The notes beneath the pieces were generated by a model. It was not told the origin of the DNA. It made no database searches and saw only the letters and a program-made list of their open reading frames with translations. From Anaerolineales bacterium (lineage in GTDB: Bacteria > Chloroflexota > Anaerolineae > Anaerolineales > DRKV01), in NCBI GenBank assembly GCA_020061145.1, contig JAGUYX010000113.1, positions 1-41,308 of the forward strand: a stretch of 41,308 bases of DNA, read 5' to 3'. Every line of letters starts with the position of its first letter. Positions within the stretch are counted from its first letter, which is position 1. The position numbers and the translations under genes were made by a program. Below, one piece after another: positions 23,717 through 32,574 of the stretch.

Positions 23717-25537
23717 ATGGCCTACATAATCGAATTTGAACCAATCGGCATTCGTCTGATTTGTGATGATCCTTTGACGATCTCTGAAGCAGCTCGCCAG
23801 GCAGGCGTAAGCATTCGTTCGGTCTGTGGCGGCAAGGCTTCCTGTGGCAAGTGTCTGGTTCGGGTCATGGAAGGGCATCTGGATCCGCCTGCCGAGGCGG
23901 AACAGAAACACCTGACTCTGGCGCAGATTTCAGCAGGCTGGCGCCTGGCGTGCCGCACGATCATCGCGGCGAACACCTGTGTTTACATCCCGGCGAATTC
24001 ATTAACGGAAAGCCAGGTTATCCAAATCGAAGGTTTGGAAACCACCGCCGTCCCCGATCCCGCCGTTCGCCTCCTGGCATTGCTTGTTGATCCTCCTTCC
24101 CTCTCCGACCAGACAGGGGACCTGGAACGGGTCGCCAATGCGCTGTGCCAGGCTCATGCTCTTGAAGGTGTCTGGGGCGGGTTGCCGGCGCTGCGCGCCT
24201 TGCGTTCTGTCTTGCGGGAAGCGGACTGGCAGATCGAGGTCGCATTGCGAGGAACAGAGATCATTGCGGCCTATCCATTGGGGCAACACAGACCGGTGGG
24301 GATGGCAGTGGACGTTGGTACAACCAAACTGGCCTGTTACCTGGTGGATCTGGAAAGCGGGCGCACGCTGGCTGCCAAAGGGGTTATGAATCCCCAGATC
24401 GCCTTTGGGGAGGATGTCATGTCCCGTCTGGAAACCGTTCTCGTGGAGCCGGAGAACGCCGATCGGCTCCAGGCTGAAGTCGTGTCGTCAATCAATGAGG
24501 TGGCGGAAGAACTCTGCGCGGCGCAAAGGCTCGCTCCAGATCATATCCTGGATTACTGTTTGGTTGGAAATACGGCCATGCACCATCTGCTGGCAAAGTT
24601 ACCTGCGCGGCCGCTGGCCGTCTCGCCATTCGTCCCCGCGCTCAGTGATGTGCTGTATATCGAGGCGGATCGATTGGGTTTGAACGCTGCACCCGGCGCA
24701 CGTGCATACCTGCCTGCCCCGCTGGCCGGCTTTGTCGGTTCCGATCACCTGGCATTTCTACTGGCCGCCGGTTTCGATGAAGGAGACCGGATTCGGCTCG
24801 GTATTGATATCGGGACGAACACCGAAATCGCTCTCCAGGTCGGGAGCAGAATCATATCCTGTTCAACCGCTTCGGGTCCCGCCTTCGAAGGAGCCCACAT
24901 CCACCACGGCATGCGCGCCGCTCCCGGCGCGATCGAACGCGTGAAGATCGCAGAAGATGGCGAGATTCAGTGTGACGTCATTGGTGGAGTCCCGGCAATA
25001 GGCATCTGTGGCTCTGGTATCCTCGACGCCCTGGCTGAAATGTATCGAGCCAGGATCATCAACGAACGCGGGCGGTTCCAGCTTAATGCGCCTGGCGTGG
25101 AAAGGGCCAACGATGATTCACTGATCTTCTACCTGTCAAAAGGTGTGAATGGCTACAGGGATGTCATGCTCTCCCAACACGATGTTGACCAGGTGATGCT
25201 GGCCAAGGGCGCCATCCGGGCGGGTATCGAGATTCTGCTCAATCAAGCGGGGGTCGCCCCGGCCGATATCGAGGAAATCGTGATAGCCGGAGCCTTTGGG
25301 ACCTATCTGGATCCCTGTAATGCGGTACGCATCGGGCTGATTCCAGGCGTGCCGGTGGAACGAATCCGTGCGGTAGGGAATGCAGCCGGGGCCGGAGCAC
25401 GCCTTTTGCTCTCTTCCCTGGAATATCGCCGCAGGGCGCAGTCACTGGCAAAACGGATCGAGTACGTGGAACTCACCATCGTGCCCGGCTTTAATAAATT
25501 TTTCGCTAAGGGTGTGCGTTTTCCGACCGCAGCTTAA
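23717..25537 (+). CDS. RACE-type reductive activator of corrinoid protein
   Basis: 606 residues. The N-terminal [2Fe-2S] ferredoxin domain has the four cysteines SVCGGKASCGKC and RLACR (residues ~30-80). The middle and C-terminal parts form an ASKHA-fold ATPase: GMAVDVGTTKLACYLVDL, LVGNTAMHHLLAKL, LGIDIGTNTEIALQ, GICGSGILDALAEMYRA, IVIAGAFGTYLDPCNAVRIG and AVGNAAGAGARLLL. These proteins use ATP to drive low-potential electrons onto Co(II) corrinoid and return it to Co(I). The neighbouring corrinoid protein is its evident client. No clear ribosome-binding site is seen in the 117-nt gap upstream. Confidence 0.93.
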   Translation: MAYIIEFEPIGIRLICDDPLTISEAARQAGVSIRSVCGGKASCGKCLVRVMEGHLDPPAEAEQKHLTLAQISAGWRLACRTIIAANTCVYIPANSLTESQVIQIEGLETTAVPDPAVRLLALLVDPPSLSDQTGDLERVANALCQAHALEGVWGGLPALRALRSVLREADWQIEVALRGTEIIAAYPLGQHRPVGMAVDVGTTKLACYLVDLESGRTLAAKGVMNPQIAFGEDVMSRLETVLVEPENADRLQAEVVSSINEVAEELCAAQRLAPDHILDYCLVGNTAMHHLLAKLPARPLAVSPFVPALSDVLYIEADRLGLNAAPGARAYLPAPLAGFVGSDHLAFLLAAGFDEGDRIRLGIDIGTNTEIALQVGSRIISCSTASGPAFEGAHIHHGMRAAPGAIERVKIAEDGEIQCDVIGGVPAIGICGSGILDALAEMYRARIINERGRFQLNAPGVERANDDSLIFYLSKGVNGYRDVMLSQHDVDQVMLAKGAIRAGIEILLNQAGVAPADIEEIVIAGAFGTYLDPCNAVRIGLIPGVPVERIRAVGNAAGAGARLLLSSLEYRRRAQSLAKRIEYVELTIVPGFNKFFAKGVRFPTAA

Positions 25538-25617
25538 GCATTGGATCACTTGCTAAAAAGATTGATCACACCAGCTACAAGGAATCAGGAAAGCATCTTT
25601 CCAAACGGAGGCAAACG

Positions 25618-26262
25618 ATGTCAGAAGCAATTTTCGACGCCATCAGCAAAGCCGTTACCGAAGGCGAGGAGGTCGAGGCTGACCGTCTCGTGGAACAGGC
25701 ACTCGAGGCTGGCCTGGCGCCCCTCGATATACTCCAAAAAGGAGTGGTGCACGGCATCACCCGGGCAGGAGAATTATGGAAAGCCAATGAGTATTTTCTT
25801 CCAGATGTTATCCTGGCCGCGGATGCCTTCAAGACAGCCATGCAACCCCTGGAACCCCGCCTGAAAGAGGGGACCGATGGGCGAAGAGGAGGAAAGTATG
25901 TAATCGGCGTCGTGGAGGGGGATATGCACGATTTGGGCAAGAGTCTGGTAGGTGCCATGCTCACTTCTGCCGGTTTTGAAGTGATCGACCTTGGCATTGA
26001 CGTCCCTGCCAGTCGTTTCATCGATGCCGTTAAAGAGCACCAGCCGGTTATTGTCGGCATGGGCGCTTATATGACCACCACCATGCTGCAGATGAAGACC
26101 ATCATCTCCGAACTGGAAAAGCAGGGATTACGCAGAGGTTTGAAAATCATGGTTGGCGGCGTCCCCACCAGCCAGGAATTTGCCGACGAAGTCGGGGCAG
26201 ACGCCTGGGGCAAAGATGCCCTGGATAGCATGCAAAAAGCGCTTAAACTGATTGGAGCATGA
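25618..26262 (+). CDS. Methyltransferase corrinoid protein
   Basis: 214 residues. A helical cap (residues ~5-85) precedes a B12-binding Rossmann domain with EGDMHDLGKSLVGAML (base-off His), FEVIDLGIDVPASRF, MGAYMTTTMLQMKTI and MVGGVPTSQEFADEVGADAW. It carries the methyl group between the two methyltransferases encoded just downstream. GGAGG lies 9 nt before the ATG. The next gene starts 3 nt later, so the three are co-translated. Confidence 0.94.
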   Translation: MSEAIFDAISKAVTEGEEVEADRLVEQALEAGLAPLDILQKGVVHGITRAGELWKANEYFLPDVILAADAFKTAMQPLEPRLKEGTDGRRGGKYVIGVVEGDMHDLGKSLVGAMLTSAGFEVIDLGIDVPASRFIDAVKEHQPVIVGMGAYMTTTMLQMKTIISELEKQGLRRGLKIMVGGVPTSQEFADEVGADAWGKDALDSMQKALKLIGA

Positions 26263-26265
26263 ACA

Positions 26266-27576
26266 ATGGCTAATCCAACTTTAGAACTGGTTCATGGTTT
26301 GCTTTATGGCAATGGTTTCCGCATTGGCAAGCTTAGTTCCACCGGGCGGGTGTTTGCCACCATACTCGGCAGTCACGGGGACACCATTCCCTTCATGGGT
26401 CCCCAGATTCACGACCACGCGATGACGGTTGCCAGAGTCCCGGCGCGCAAGTATTACTTCGATGCCCGGTTGTTGGTTGACGTGCAGCTGGCTGTAGAAC
26501 GCTGGTATGGCTTTGACACCTATACCATCATCCCTGACGCCTATAACTTTGAAGTCGAAGCTCTGGGCGCCAAAATGATCTACAGCGACGACGCCATGCC
26601 GACCGTCGATACCAATGTGCCGCTGATTAAAGATCGTGCGGACCTGGAAAAAATCGGTACTCTAGACCCATCGAGAGGACGGATTCCGATGGGCGTGGAA
26701 CTGGCCCGTTTGGTCAGCGAAAAGGCCTCCGGTCCATTTGCGATGGGCTTCTTCTGTTCGCCCTTCAGCCTGATTTGCCAGGCGATGGGGTATCCTAAAG
26801 CAGTCCGCGCGCTGAAGCGCGATCGGGCACTTGCACAGGAGTTATTCGACTTTGCCGAAAACCAGGCGATCTTCCCTTACCTGAAAGCGCAATCGGAACA
26901 GCCTGGGGTGAAGCAATCGGCCGGAGCGGATGCCTGGGCTGCATTTCCAAATCTGACACCAGAATTAGTTCAAGAATGGGTGACCCCTTCGGCAAAACGC
27001 CTGGCTGAGCGGGGCAAGCAAGAGCTGAAAATGACGGTCATGGCGGGCCTGGCTGCGGCGGATTATTGTGAAGAAGATCCGGCCAAGTTTGATAAGGAAA
27101 TCATGTTCAAGTGCTGGTCTGTGGCCCGCAATTCCTTTGTGATGGACGTGGCTTTGTCTGCAATGGGCCGCACTCAGGATTGGGACATGCGCTGGCTGCA
27201 AGAGTTTGCTGTACAGCATAGCAAGCTGGGTCGCAAGCTGCCCATTTACGCCTCTCTGAATGGACGCTTTATGCGAGATAGCTCGCCTCAACAAATCGTA
27301 GAAAAAATCAAGGAGTGGATTGATATCATGGGGCGAGATGGGCGCCTGTTGTTCTTCATCGCCAATGTTCCGGCAGATACGCCGCCATTGAATGTGCATA
27401 CCGCCGTCCAGTCCGTCCACACGCTGGGCAGGTACCCGATCGCGAAAGACCTGGCATCGATCAGGAGCGAGCCGCCAGGTTTTCAACCCTTTGACCAATG
27501 GTTGAAGGACCAGCCGGAAGCGGATACCATCTTCAAAGCGCGCGAATGGCAGCCTGAGAAGAAAGTGTTTGCATGA
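26266..27576 (+). CDS. UroD-family (MtaA/CmuA-like) corrinoid methyltransferase
   Basis: 436 residues of the uroporphyrinogen decarboxylase superfamily. GDTIPFMGPQIHDHAMTVAR and WYGFDTYTIIPDAYNFEVEALG lie in the N-terminal half, MGFFCSPFSLICQAMGYPKAV in the middle, and LFFIANVPADTPPLNVHTAV near the end. In such operons this protein moves a methyl group from an O-, S- or N-methyl substrate to the corrinoid protein. The substrate cannot be told from the sequence. The final cysteine/histidine zinc set of classic MtaA is not obvious, so the mechanism may differ. It overlaps the next gene by 4 nt (ATGA). Confidence 0.82.
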   Translation: MANPTLELVHGLLYGNGFRIGKLSSTGRVFATILGSHGDTIPFMGPQIHDHAMTVARVPARKYYFDARLLVDVQLAVERWYGFDTYTIIPDAYNFEVEALGAKMIYSDDAMPTVDTNVPLIKDRADLEKIGTLDPSRGRIPMGVELARLVSEKASGPFAMGFFCSPFSLICQAMGYPKAVRALKRDRALAQELFDFAENQAIFPYLKAQSEQPGVKQSAGADAWAAFPNLTPELVQEWVTPSAKRLAERGKQELKMTVMAGLAAADYCEEDPAKFDKEIMFKCWSVARNSFVMDVALSAMGRTQDWDMRWLQEFAVQHSKLGRKLPIYASLNGRFMRDSSPQQIVEKIKEWIDIMGRDGRLLFFIANVPADTPPLNVHTAVQSVHTLGRYPIAKDLASIRSEPPGFQPFDQWLKDQPEADTIFKAREWQPEKKVFA

Positions 27577-28433
27577 CGACCAGCTTGAAAGGAACCGGGG
27601 CTCCAATCGAGATTGATCCGGGCGGTCCTATCCGGATCATCGGAGAGCGGATCAACCCCAGCGGAAGGAGCAAGCTCCGACAGGCGTTATTGGACGAGAA
27701 CTGGGATTACATAGCGGCAGAAGCCCGGAAACAGGTCGAGTCTGGAGCCGATATTATCGACGTAAACGTCGGAGGAAAGGGTGTCGATGAGGTTGTAGCG
27801 CTGCCGCAAGCAGTGCGGATTATCTCTGAAGCGGTGGATGTCCCGCTGGCGATCGATACGCGCATCCCGGCTGCATTGGAGGCAGCCCTCGCAGTTTGCC
27901 CCGGCCGCCCGCTGGTCAACTCGATAGGGGGTGAAAAGAAGATATTGGCCGAGAATCTGCCCATTGTTGCGGATCACAGGCTGCCGGTGATCGTTCTCTG
28001 TATGGGTCAGGAAGGGATCCCGAAGGAAGCGGAAGGCCGGCTGATGGTTGCCGGGCAGATCCTGGAAACGGCGGTTCGGGCGGGAATCCGGGAAGAGGAC
28101 GTCGTCTTCGACCCGCTTGTGCTCACGGTCGGGGCTGACGACCAGGCTGCCCGCGTTGCGCTGGAGACCGTAAAACGCTTACGGAAGGAATTTCCCCGGA
28201 ACAACATCACAGGGGGAACCAGCAACGTCAGTTTTGGCATGCCGGATCGCCCTGTGATTAACGCCAGCTTTCTGAGCGCTGCAACGGTTCTAGGGTTGAA
28301 TTTGCCCATCACAGACCCGACCAACGCGCATTTGCGAACAACATTACTGATCGCAGATATTTTCCTCGGGCATGACCGGTACACCAGACGCTTTATGCAA
28401 TACCTTCGCCGGGAGGCTCATACCGAGCCCTGA
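27573..28433 (+). CDS. Pterin-binding methyltransferase (MeTr/AcsE-like)
   Basis: 286 residues with the dihydropteroate synthase-type barrel: IIGERINPSGRSKLRQAL, QVESGADIIDVNVGGKGVDE, LAIDTRIPAALEAAL, RPLVNSIGGEKKIL, DPLVLTVGADDQAA and NNITGGTSNVSFGMPDRPVI. It should transfer the methyl group from the corrinoid protein to tetrahydrofolate, feeding the Wood-Ljungdahl or one-carbon pool. It ends the corrinoid operon. Confidence 0.93.
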   Translation: MTTSLKGTGAPIEIDPGGPIRIIGERINPSGRSKLRQALLDENWDYIAAEARKQVESGADIIDVNVGGKGVDEVVALPQAVRIISEAVDVPLAIDTRIPAALEAALAVCPGRPLVNSIGGEKKILAENLPIVADHRLPVIVLCMGQEGIPKEAEGRLMVAGQILETAVRAGIREEDVVFDPLVLTVGADDQAARVALETVKRLRKEFPRNNITGGTSNVSFGMPDRPVINASFLSAATVLGLNLPITDPTNAHLRTTLLIADIFLGHDRYTRRFMQYLRREAHTEP

Positions 28434-28576
28434 GACTGTTTAGGATTCTTCTTGCAGAGGTTTTGCTTCCCAGGGCGCCCGGATAACTTGCTTTGGAAAA
28501 CTGAAGAAGCGGCTCTAAGATCTATCCTGGCCGGCAGCCGCAACGATGATCTCGTTGGGAAGCCGGCTCTGTCAGT

Positions 28577-29599
28577 TCAGGGCCTGCGTACACCTGTCCG
28601 GAAAGCACGCCAGGCAACAAAACTCGCCAATGCCAGGCCAATCAGATAGACCGGCTGTTCCCGGAGCATGAATGGGGGCGATTCAGGCGGAGTGGGACGA
28701 TGACGTGGACGACCTGCAAAGAGCCAATCCCAGTGTGGTTGCAGCGTCTCTTTCAGCGCAGGCAGAACAGGACGGGTGGCTTCTTCTCCTCGCGCGATGA
28801 GTTCGGCAACGCGGTTGTATCCGGTCAAGACGTTAACCTCGGCAGGAATGTCCGGCCTGACCAGGAACTCAGGGGGAGCATTCTGTAATTTGTATGCGCG
28901 TTGCTGGCGGACCAACACGTCGAGCGAATCACCCAGGGTCGCGATCAGACCGCCTATCGTACCGGAGTGGGGCTTCAGGTGGTCGGGAGCCTGCCAGGTT
29001 GAATCGTCTTGCCAATCCACATCAACTCCCAGGATAACATCGGCGCCCATCTGGCGGGCTGCATCGACAGGCAGGTTATTCAACAGGCCGCCATCCACCA
29101 GGCGCATGCCGCCCTGCACGACAGGCGCTAACAAGCCGGGAACGGAAACTGTGGCGCGTAATGCCTGGGCCACCGAACCTTCCCGTAGACAGACTTCCTG
29201 GCCCGTGTTCAAATCCACGGCGATTAGAGTAAGGGGGATTTGCAACTCTGCGAAGGTGCGTCCTTGAAGATACTGCTCAAAGAAAGCCATTAAACGCTCG
29301 CCGCGGAAGATTCCCTGTTGGGGAAGGGAAAGGTCGGCCAGCCGCAGGAGATTACGTGTCCGGGAAGTGTCGGCGGCTATCTGCTCGATCTCGTCTGGCT
29401 TCAGGCCAGCAGCGTACGCGGCAGCAATCACGCCGCCCATGCTGGTGCCGGCCAGATAATCTGGCTGGATACCGGCTTCTTCCAAGGTTTTGAGCACGCC
29501 AATATGCGCCAGGCCGCGAGCGCCTCCGCCGCTCAGCGCCAGGCCAAGACGCGGTTTACGCCGCAGGCTCAGTTTCACTCTGTCGAAAAATCTGTTCAT
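28577..29599 (-). CDS. Patatin-like phospholipase (RssA type)
   Basis: About 340 residues from ATG 29599 (MNRFFDRVKLSLRRK); the track start at 29632 is upstream of this. The oxyanion loop LALSGGGARGLAHIGVLKTL, the nucleophile elbow GTSMGGVIAAAYAAGL (Ser) and the DGGLLNNLPVDAARQMGADV Asp motif make a complete catalytic dyad. A C-terminal hydrophobic segment (YLIGLALASFVAWRAF) may anchor it. Its start overlaps the 3' end of the uppS fragment, which suggests former translational coupling. Confidence 0.88.
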   Translation of the reverse strand: MNRFFDRVKLSLRRKPRLGLALSGGGARGLAHIGVLKTLEEAGIQPDYLAGTSMGGVIAAAYAAGLKPDEIEQIAADTSRTRNLLRLADLSLPQQGIFRGERLMAFFEQYLQGRTFAELQIPLTLIAVDLNTGQEVCLREGSVAQALRATVSVPGLLAPVVQGGMRLVDGGLLNNLPVDAARQMGADVILGVDVDWQDDSTWQAPDHLKPHSGTIGGLIATLGDSLDVLVRQQRAYKLQNAPPEFLVRPDIPAEVNVLTGYNRVAELIARGEEATRPVLPALKETLQPHWDWLFAGRPRHRPTPPESPPFMLREQPVYLIGLALASFVAWRAFRTGVRRP

Positions 29600-29828
29600 G
29601 ATACACCTTAATCGCCTCAAGCAAATGTTCACGTTGGAAATCCGGCCATAGCACCGGCGTGTACCAAAAGACAGAGGTCGCGGTGCGCCAGAGAAGAAAG
29701 TTGCTCAACCGCCATTCGCCGCTGGCGCGGATTACCAGGTCGGCGTCGGGCGTTTCGGGCAGGTACAGATAACGGGCGAAAGTTACGCCGACCCCGGCGG
29801 GGAATCGCAACCGGCGCGTGGTGCCCAA
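29556..29828 (-). pseudogene. uppS: 3' fragment of undecaprenyl diphosphate synthase gene
   Basis: The frame encodes the C-terminal third of UppS: FARYLYLPETPDADLVIRAS, GEWRLSNFLLWRTATSVFW and TPVLWPDFQREHLLEAIKVY, with the substrate-binding SGE-RLSNF signature intact. The N-terminal two thirds, including the catalytic Asp region, are absent. The sequence 5' of about 29800 belongs to the glycosyltransferase in another frame. It looks like a deletion joining the two genes, so no active synthase is expected here. Confidence 0.75.
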
Positions 29829-30531
29829 AGCGATATTCGCCGAGATAGCGATCTAACAGAGCTTGATTGAAAGAATTTCCCATCATTTGATTGATCGCCA
29901 GGAAGGAGTAACGCGCCGCCACATTCCAGCGACCGTCGGTTTCCAACCGGCGGATCGATACGGGGATCGGCACGTGCAAAATGCCAAACCGGCATCCTTG
30001 AGCGACCATACGGCGGACGTAGTCGTGGTCTTCAGACAGATACAAAGCTTCGTCAAATCCGCCGATGCCCGCGTGTGCTTGCCTGTGGCTCAAAATACAG
30101 AAGCCTGGGGCATGTGGATTGAACGGGCGTGTTGCTTGAATAAATACGTTGGCTGCCTCATGGAAGATAGCGTCGGCAAGGCTGCCTCCCAGAGGCTGAA
30201 CCGGACTGGTCGCAACATCCAGGCCACGGCGGTCGAATTCCTCCAGAGCACGCGCCAGGAAATCGGGCTCAGGGAGCACGCCGGCGTCGAGGAATAAGAG
30301 AATATCGCCCAGGGCGGCCGCTGCGCCGGCATTGCGCCCACGCGCCGGCCTGCCGCCAGGTACCACCCGGCATCCCGCTTGAAGGGCGATTTCGACCGTC
30401 CGGTCGGAGGATCCGGCGTCGGCGACGATCACCTCCAGCGGAGGGCGGGTCTGTTGGCGAATGGCTTCCAACAAACCCGGAAGATAGGCTTCTTCGTTGA
30501 GCGCAGGGATAATAATTGAGACGGTTTTCAT
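29629..30531 (-). CDS. Family 2 glycosyltransferase with aberrant C-terminus
   Basis: 300 residues as drawn. The GT-A start is clear: VSIIIPALNEEAYLPGLLEA, VIVADAGSSDRTVEIAL, GRNAGAAAALGDILLFLDAG (DxD-like) and GGFDEALYLSEDHDYVRRM. The sequence is normal to about residue 235 (GEYRFGHH). Beyond that it is Arg/Pro-rich and runs out of frame through the uppS fragment, so the true C-terminus was probably replaced. It starts 3 nt after the DegV gene and is in the same operon. Confidence 0.82.
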   Translation of the reverse strand: MKTVSIIIPALNEEAYLPGLLEAIRQQTRPPLEVIVADAGSSDRTVEIALQAGCRVVPGGRPARGRNAGAAAALGDILLFLDAGVLPEPDFLARALEEFDRRGLDVATSPVQPLGGSLADAIFHEAANVFIQATRPFNPHAPGFCILSHRQAHAGIGGFDEALYLSEDHDYVRRMVAQGCRFGILHVPIPVSIRRLETDGRWNVAARYSFLAINQMMGNSFNQALLDRYLGEYRFGHHAPVAIPRRGRRNFRPLSVPARNARRRPGNPRQRRMAVEQLSSLAHRDLCLLVHAGAMAGFPT

Positions 30532-30534
30532 CGT

Positions 30535-31380
30535 TTACTCGACGTACAGGGCCAGGCCGATCGTGCCCGGTCCAACGTGGGTGCCGATCACGGGGCTGAG
30601 TTCAAACGTATAGAGCTGGTCACATTTGAGGCGTTCAGCCAGACGCGATTGAAATTCCGCAGCCTCTTCTGGGGCATTGGCATGCATCACCCCAACGTGG
30701 ACGGAATTGCTGCCTGCTTTTTCTTCCGACAGCTCGACCAGGCGTGCAAGAGCTTTCCGACTGGTGCGAACACGCTCCAGGGCGTCAATTTTGCCTTCTC
30801 CGTCGAAAAACAGGACCGGCTTGATGTTGAGCGCTGAACCAAGGTAGCGAGATGCACCGCCAATGCGCCCCCCTTTGTGCAGGTATTTCAACGTATCCAC
30901 CGCGAAGAAGACGTGCAGTTTCCGGACGACCTCTCGGGCGATTTGGGTGACCTCGGGCAGACTGCGACCCTGCTCGACGGCACGGGCGGCAGCCAGCACG
31001 ACCAATGCCAGCCCGGCTGAGGTGGAATGAGTATCTACGACCTCCACAGGCACCTTTGTAAACTCAGCCGACGCGGCCAGGGCCGAAGCCACCGTGCCGC
31101 TGATCCCGGAAGAGATCAAAGGCACGAGGATACCCTCGTAGCGAGCGGACAGTCGATCGAAGACCTGGAGGAAGTCGTGCATGGAGGGCTGCGAAGTGCT
31201 GGGTAGAGTGGAACTGGTTGCCAGGCGGGCATAAAACTCCACCGGGGTGATATCTACCCCATCCACCAGGGTTTCCTCGCCCCAATGGAGTTTGAGCGGT
31301 ATGACGTGGATATCATGGCGCTCAAGCAGATCTGGAGGCAGGTACGCGGAACTGTCGGTCAAGATAGCAATGCGGGACAT
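30535..31380 (-). CDS. DegV family fatty acid-binding protein
   Basis: 281 residues from ATG 31380 (AAAGGAG upstream); the track start at 31461 is in the upstream gene. IAILTDSSAYLPPDLLERHD and VIPLKLHWGEETLVDGVDIT open it, followed by STLPSTSQPSMHDFLQVFD, PLISSGISGTVASALAA, VVDTHSTSAGLALVVLAA and KYLHKGGRIGGASRYLGSAL. DegV/FakB proteins hold a fatty acid for phosphorylation by FakA. No FakA is seen here. Confidence 0.92.
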   Translation of the reverse strand: MSRIAILTDSSAYLPPDLLERHDIHVIPLKLHWGEETLVDGVDITPVEFYARLATSSTLPSTSQPSMHDFLQVFDRLSARYEGILVPLISSGISGTVASALAASAEFTKVPVEVVDTHSTSAGLALVVLAAARAVEQGRSLPEVTQIAREVVRKLHVFFAVDTLKYLHKGGRIGGASRYLGSALNIKPVLFFDGEGKIDALERVRTSRKALARLVELSEEKAGSNSVHVGVMHANAPEEAAEFQSRLAERLKCDQLYTFELSPVIGTHVGPGTIGLALYVE

Positions 31381-31404
31381 GAGGGTCTCCTTTGTCGAAA
31401 ATAA

Positions 31405-31416
31405 CGAAAAAATTCG
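31405..31416. promoter_or_regulatory. Candidate operator between regulator and degV
   Basis: CGAAAAAATTCG is an inverted CGAA/TTCG pair upstream of degV. A related CGAAAATTCCG lies at 32142-32152 upstream of the regulator's own start. The similarity suggests autoregulation, but it is short and AT-rich. Confidence 0.35.
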
Positions 31417-31426
31417 ATAAAAAAAC

Positions 31427-32134
31427 TTATTCGGCGAGGATGCTCGCCACCTCCCGCGCAAAATCGCTCAGCCGCAGGTGGTTCTCCTCATTGAGTTTCG
31501 CGAGCATCGTCTCGTACCTGCCTACCTGAGCCAGAAGCAGGGTGGAGAGGCGGCGATTGACGCGTTCCAGGAGGGAAAGCGCCATGCTGACGCCGCCCAG
31601 TGCGTTGAGGCCGATTTCGCCGGGGAGGCCAATGCGCCGCAGGCGTTCCATCAGCTTGTATGCTCCTGGGGTTTCCTGGACAGAGGCCAGGGTAAGGATC
31701 ATGGCCGTGATGATTTCGGTCGCATAAATCAACGGGGAATGGCGCTCAGGGAGGCGCGCCAGCAGGTCGGAGAGCAACGCTTCGTAGCCGCCGGCCTTCC
31801 CTTCCCGGAGCTGTTTCAGGATAAATTCTTTGACGGCCCGCCAATCATCGAGTTCGGCTGTTTCCCCGGCCAGCTCGTTGATCAGACGGGAGGCTTCTTG
31901 CGTTGGATAGAACAGGACCATTGAACGGCCCGGCCCGCGTTGATCCGGATCCAGATGGTACTCCGCCCGCACAAGCCCGCGTTCTTCCAGCAGGCGGAGC
32001 ATTTCGTAGGCGGTGACGTTTCCAATACCCAACCGTTCAGCCACTGCGACGTAGTGCACAGGCCGGTCCATATCCCGGTAGACGTCCAGAAACTGGCTCA
32101 GGAACTGTTGTTGGCGGTAAGTGAGTTTCTTCAT
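31427..32134 (-). CDS. HTH transcriptional regulator linked to degV
   Basis: 235 residues. An N-terminal winged helix (LTYRQQQFLSQFLDVYRDMD, VAERLGIGNVTAYEMLRLLE, ERGLVRAEYHL) is followed by an alpha-helical effector domain. The gene sits just upstream of degV, with 46 nt between them. The intergenic AT-rich CGAA-N4-TTCG palindrome may be its operator. The ligand is probably a lipid or acyl compound given the partner, but that is a guess. Confidence 0.8.
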   Translation of the reverse strand: MKKLTYRQQQFLSQFLDVYRDMDRPVHYVAVAERLGIGNVTAYEMLRLLEERGLVRAEYHLDPDQRGPGRSMVLFYPTQEASRLINELAGETAELDDWRAVKEFILKQLREGKAGGYEALLSDLLARLPERHSPLIYATEIITAMILTLASVQETPGAYKLMERLRRIGLPGEIGLNALGGVSMALSLLERVNRRLSTLLLAQVGRYETMLAKLNEENHLRLSDFAREVASILAE

Positions 32135-32158
32135 AAAAACCCGAAAATTCCGAAATAA

Positions 32159-32550
32159 TTATACACGACCCGCGCAGGCGGTGTCAACCCCGGTGCTAGG
32201 CGCATCAGCGCGCCATCGCCGGCGAATGGCGGCCATGGCCAGCTCCGGATAACGGTTAAGCAAATCCAGCGCCACTTCACGCTTGAGCGCCAGTAACTCC
32301 ACCGGCTCCAGGGTCAATACCGTCCCCGGGTAAGGCGCTCCGGCGAAAATCGCCACGCCGCCAAATATTTCACCCGACCGTAGAAATAACATGGCCTCCC
32401 CGCGTCCGGAGGGTGAGATGCGGATGGACTTCACCCGGCCAGAGAAAAAATCAGATAACTTCTCTGCCGGTTCATCTTCCGGGAAGATTACCTGGCCGGC
32501 ATTAAACCGCAGCTCTTGGTCAGGTTTTCTACTTCAATTGCGGTATGCAT
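32159..32550 (-). pseudogene. Mosaic remnant: ABC ATPase start joined to a Crp-like cNMP domain
   Basis: From ATG 32550 the frame reads MHTAIEVENLTKS, the typical start of an ABC transporter ATPase, and then stops at TAA within 21 codons. A second frame carries a Crp-type barrel from about 32513: FNAGQVIFPEDEPAEKLSDF, then SIRISPSGRGEAMLFLRSGE and VAIFAGAPYPGTVLTLEPVE. It ends at 32159 without a helix-turn-helix. Neither piece is complete. It looks like debris of two genes. The track start at 32434 is internal. Confidence 0.6.
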
Positions 32551-32574
32551 AATTGTTATTTCTTTCTGCTGTCC

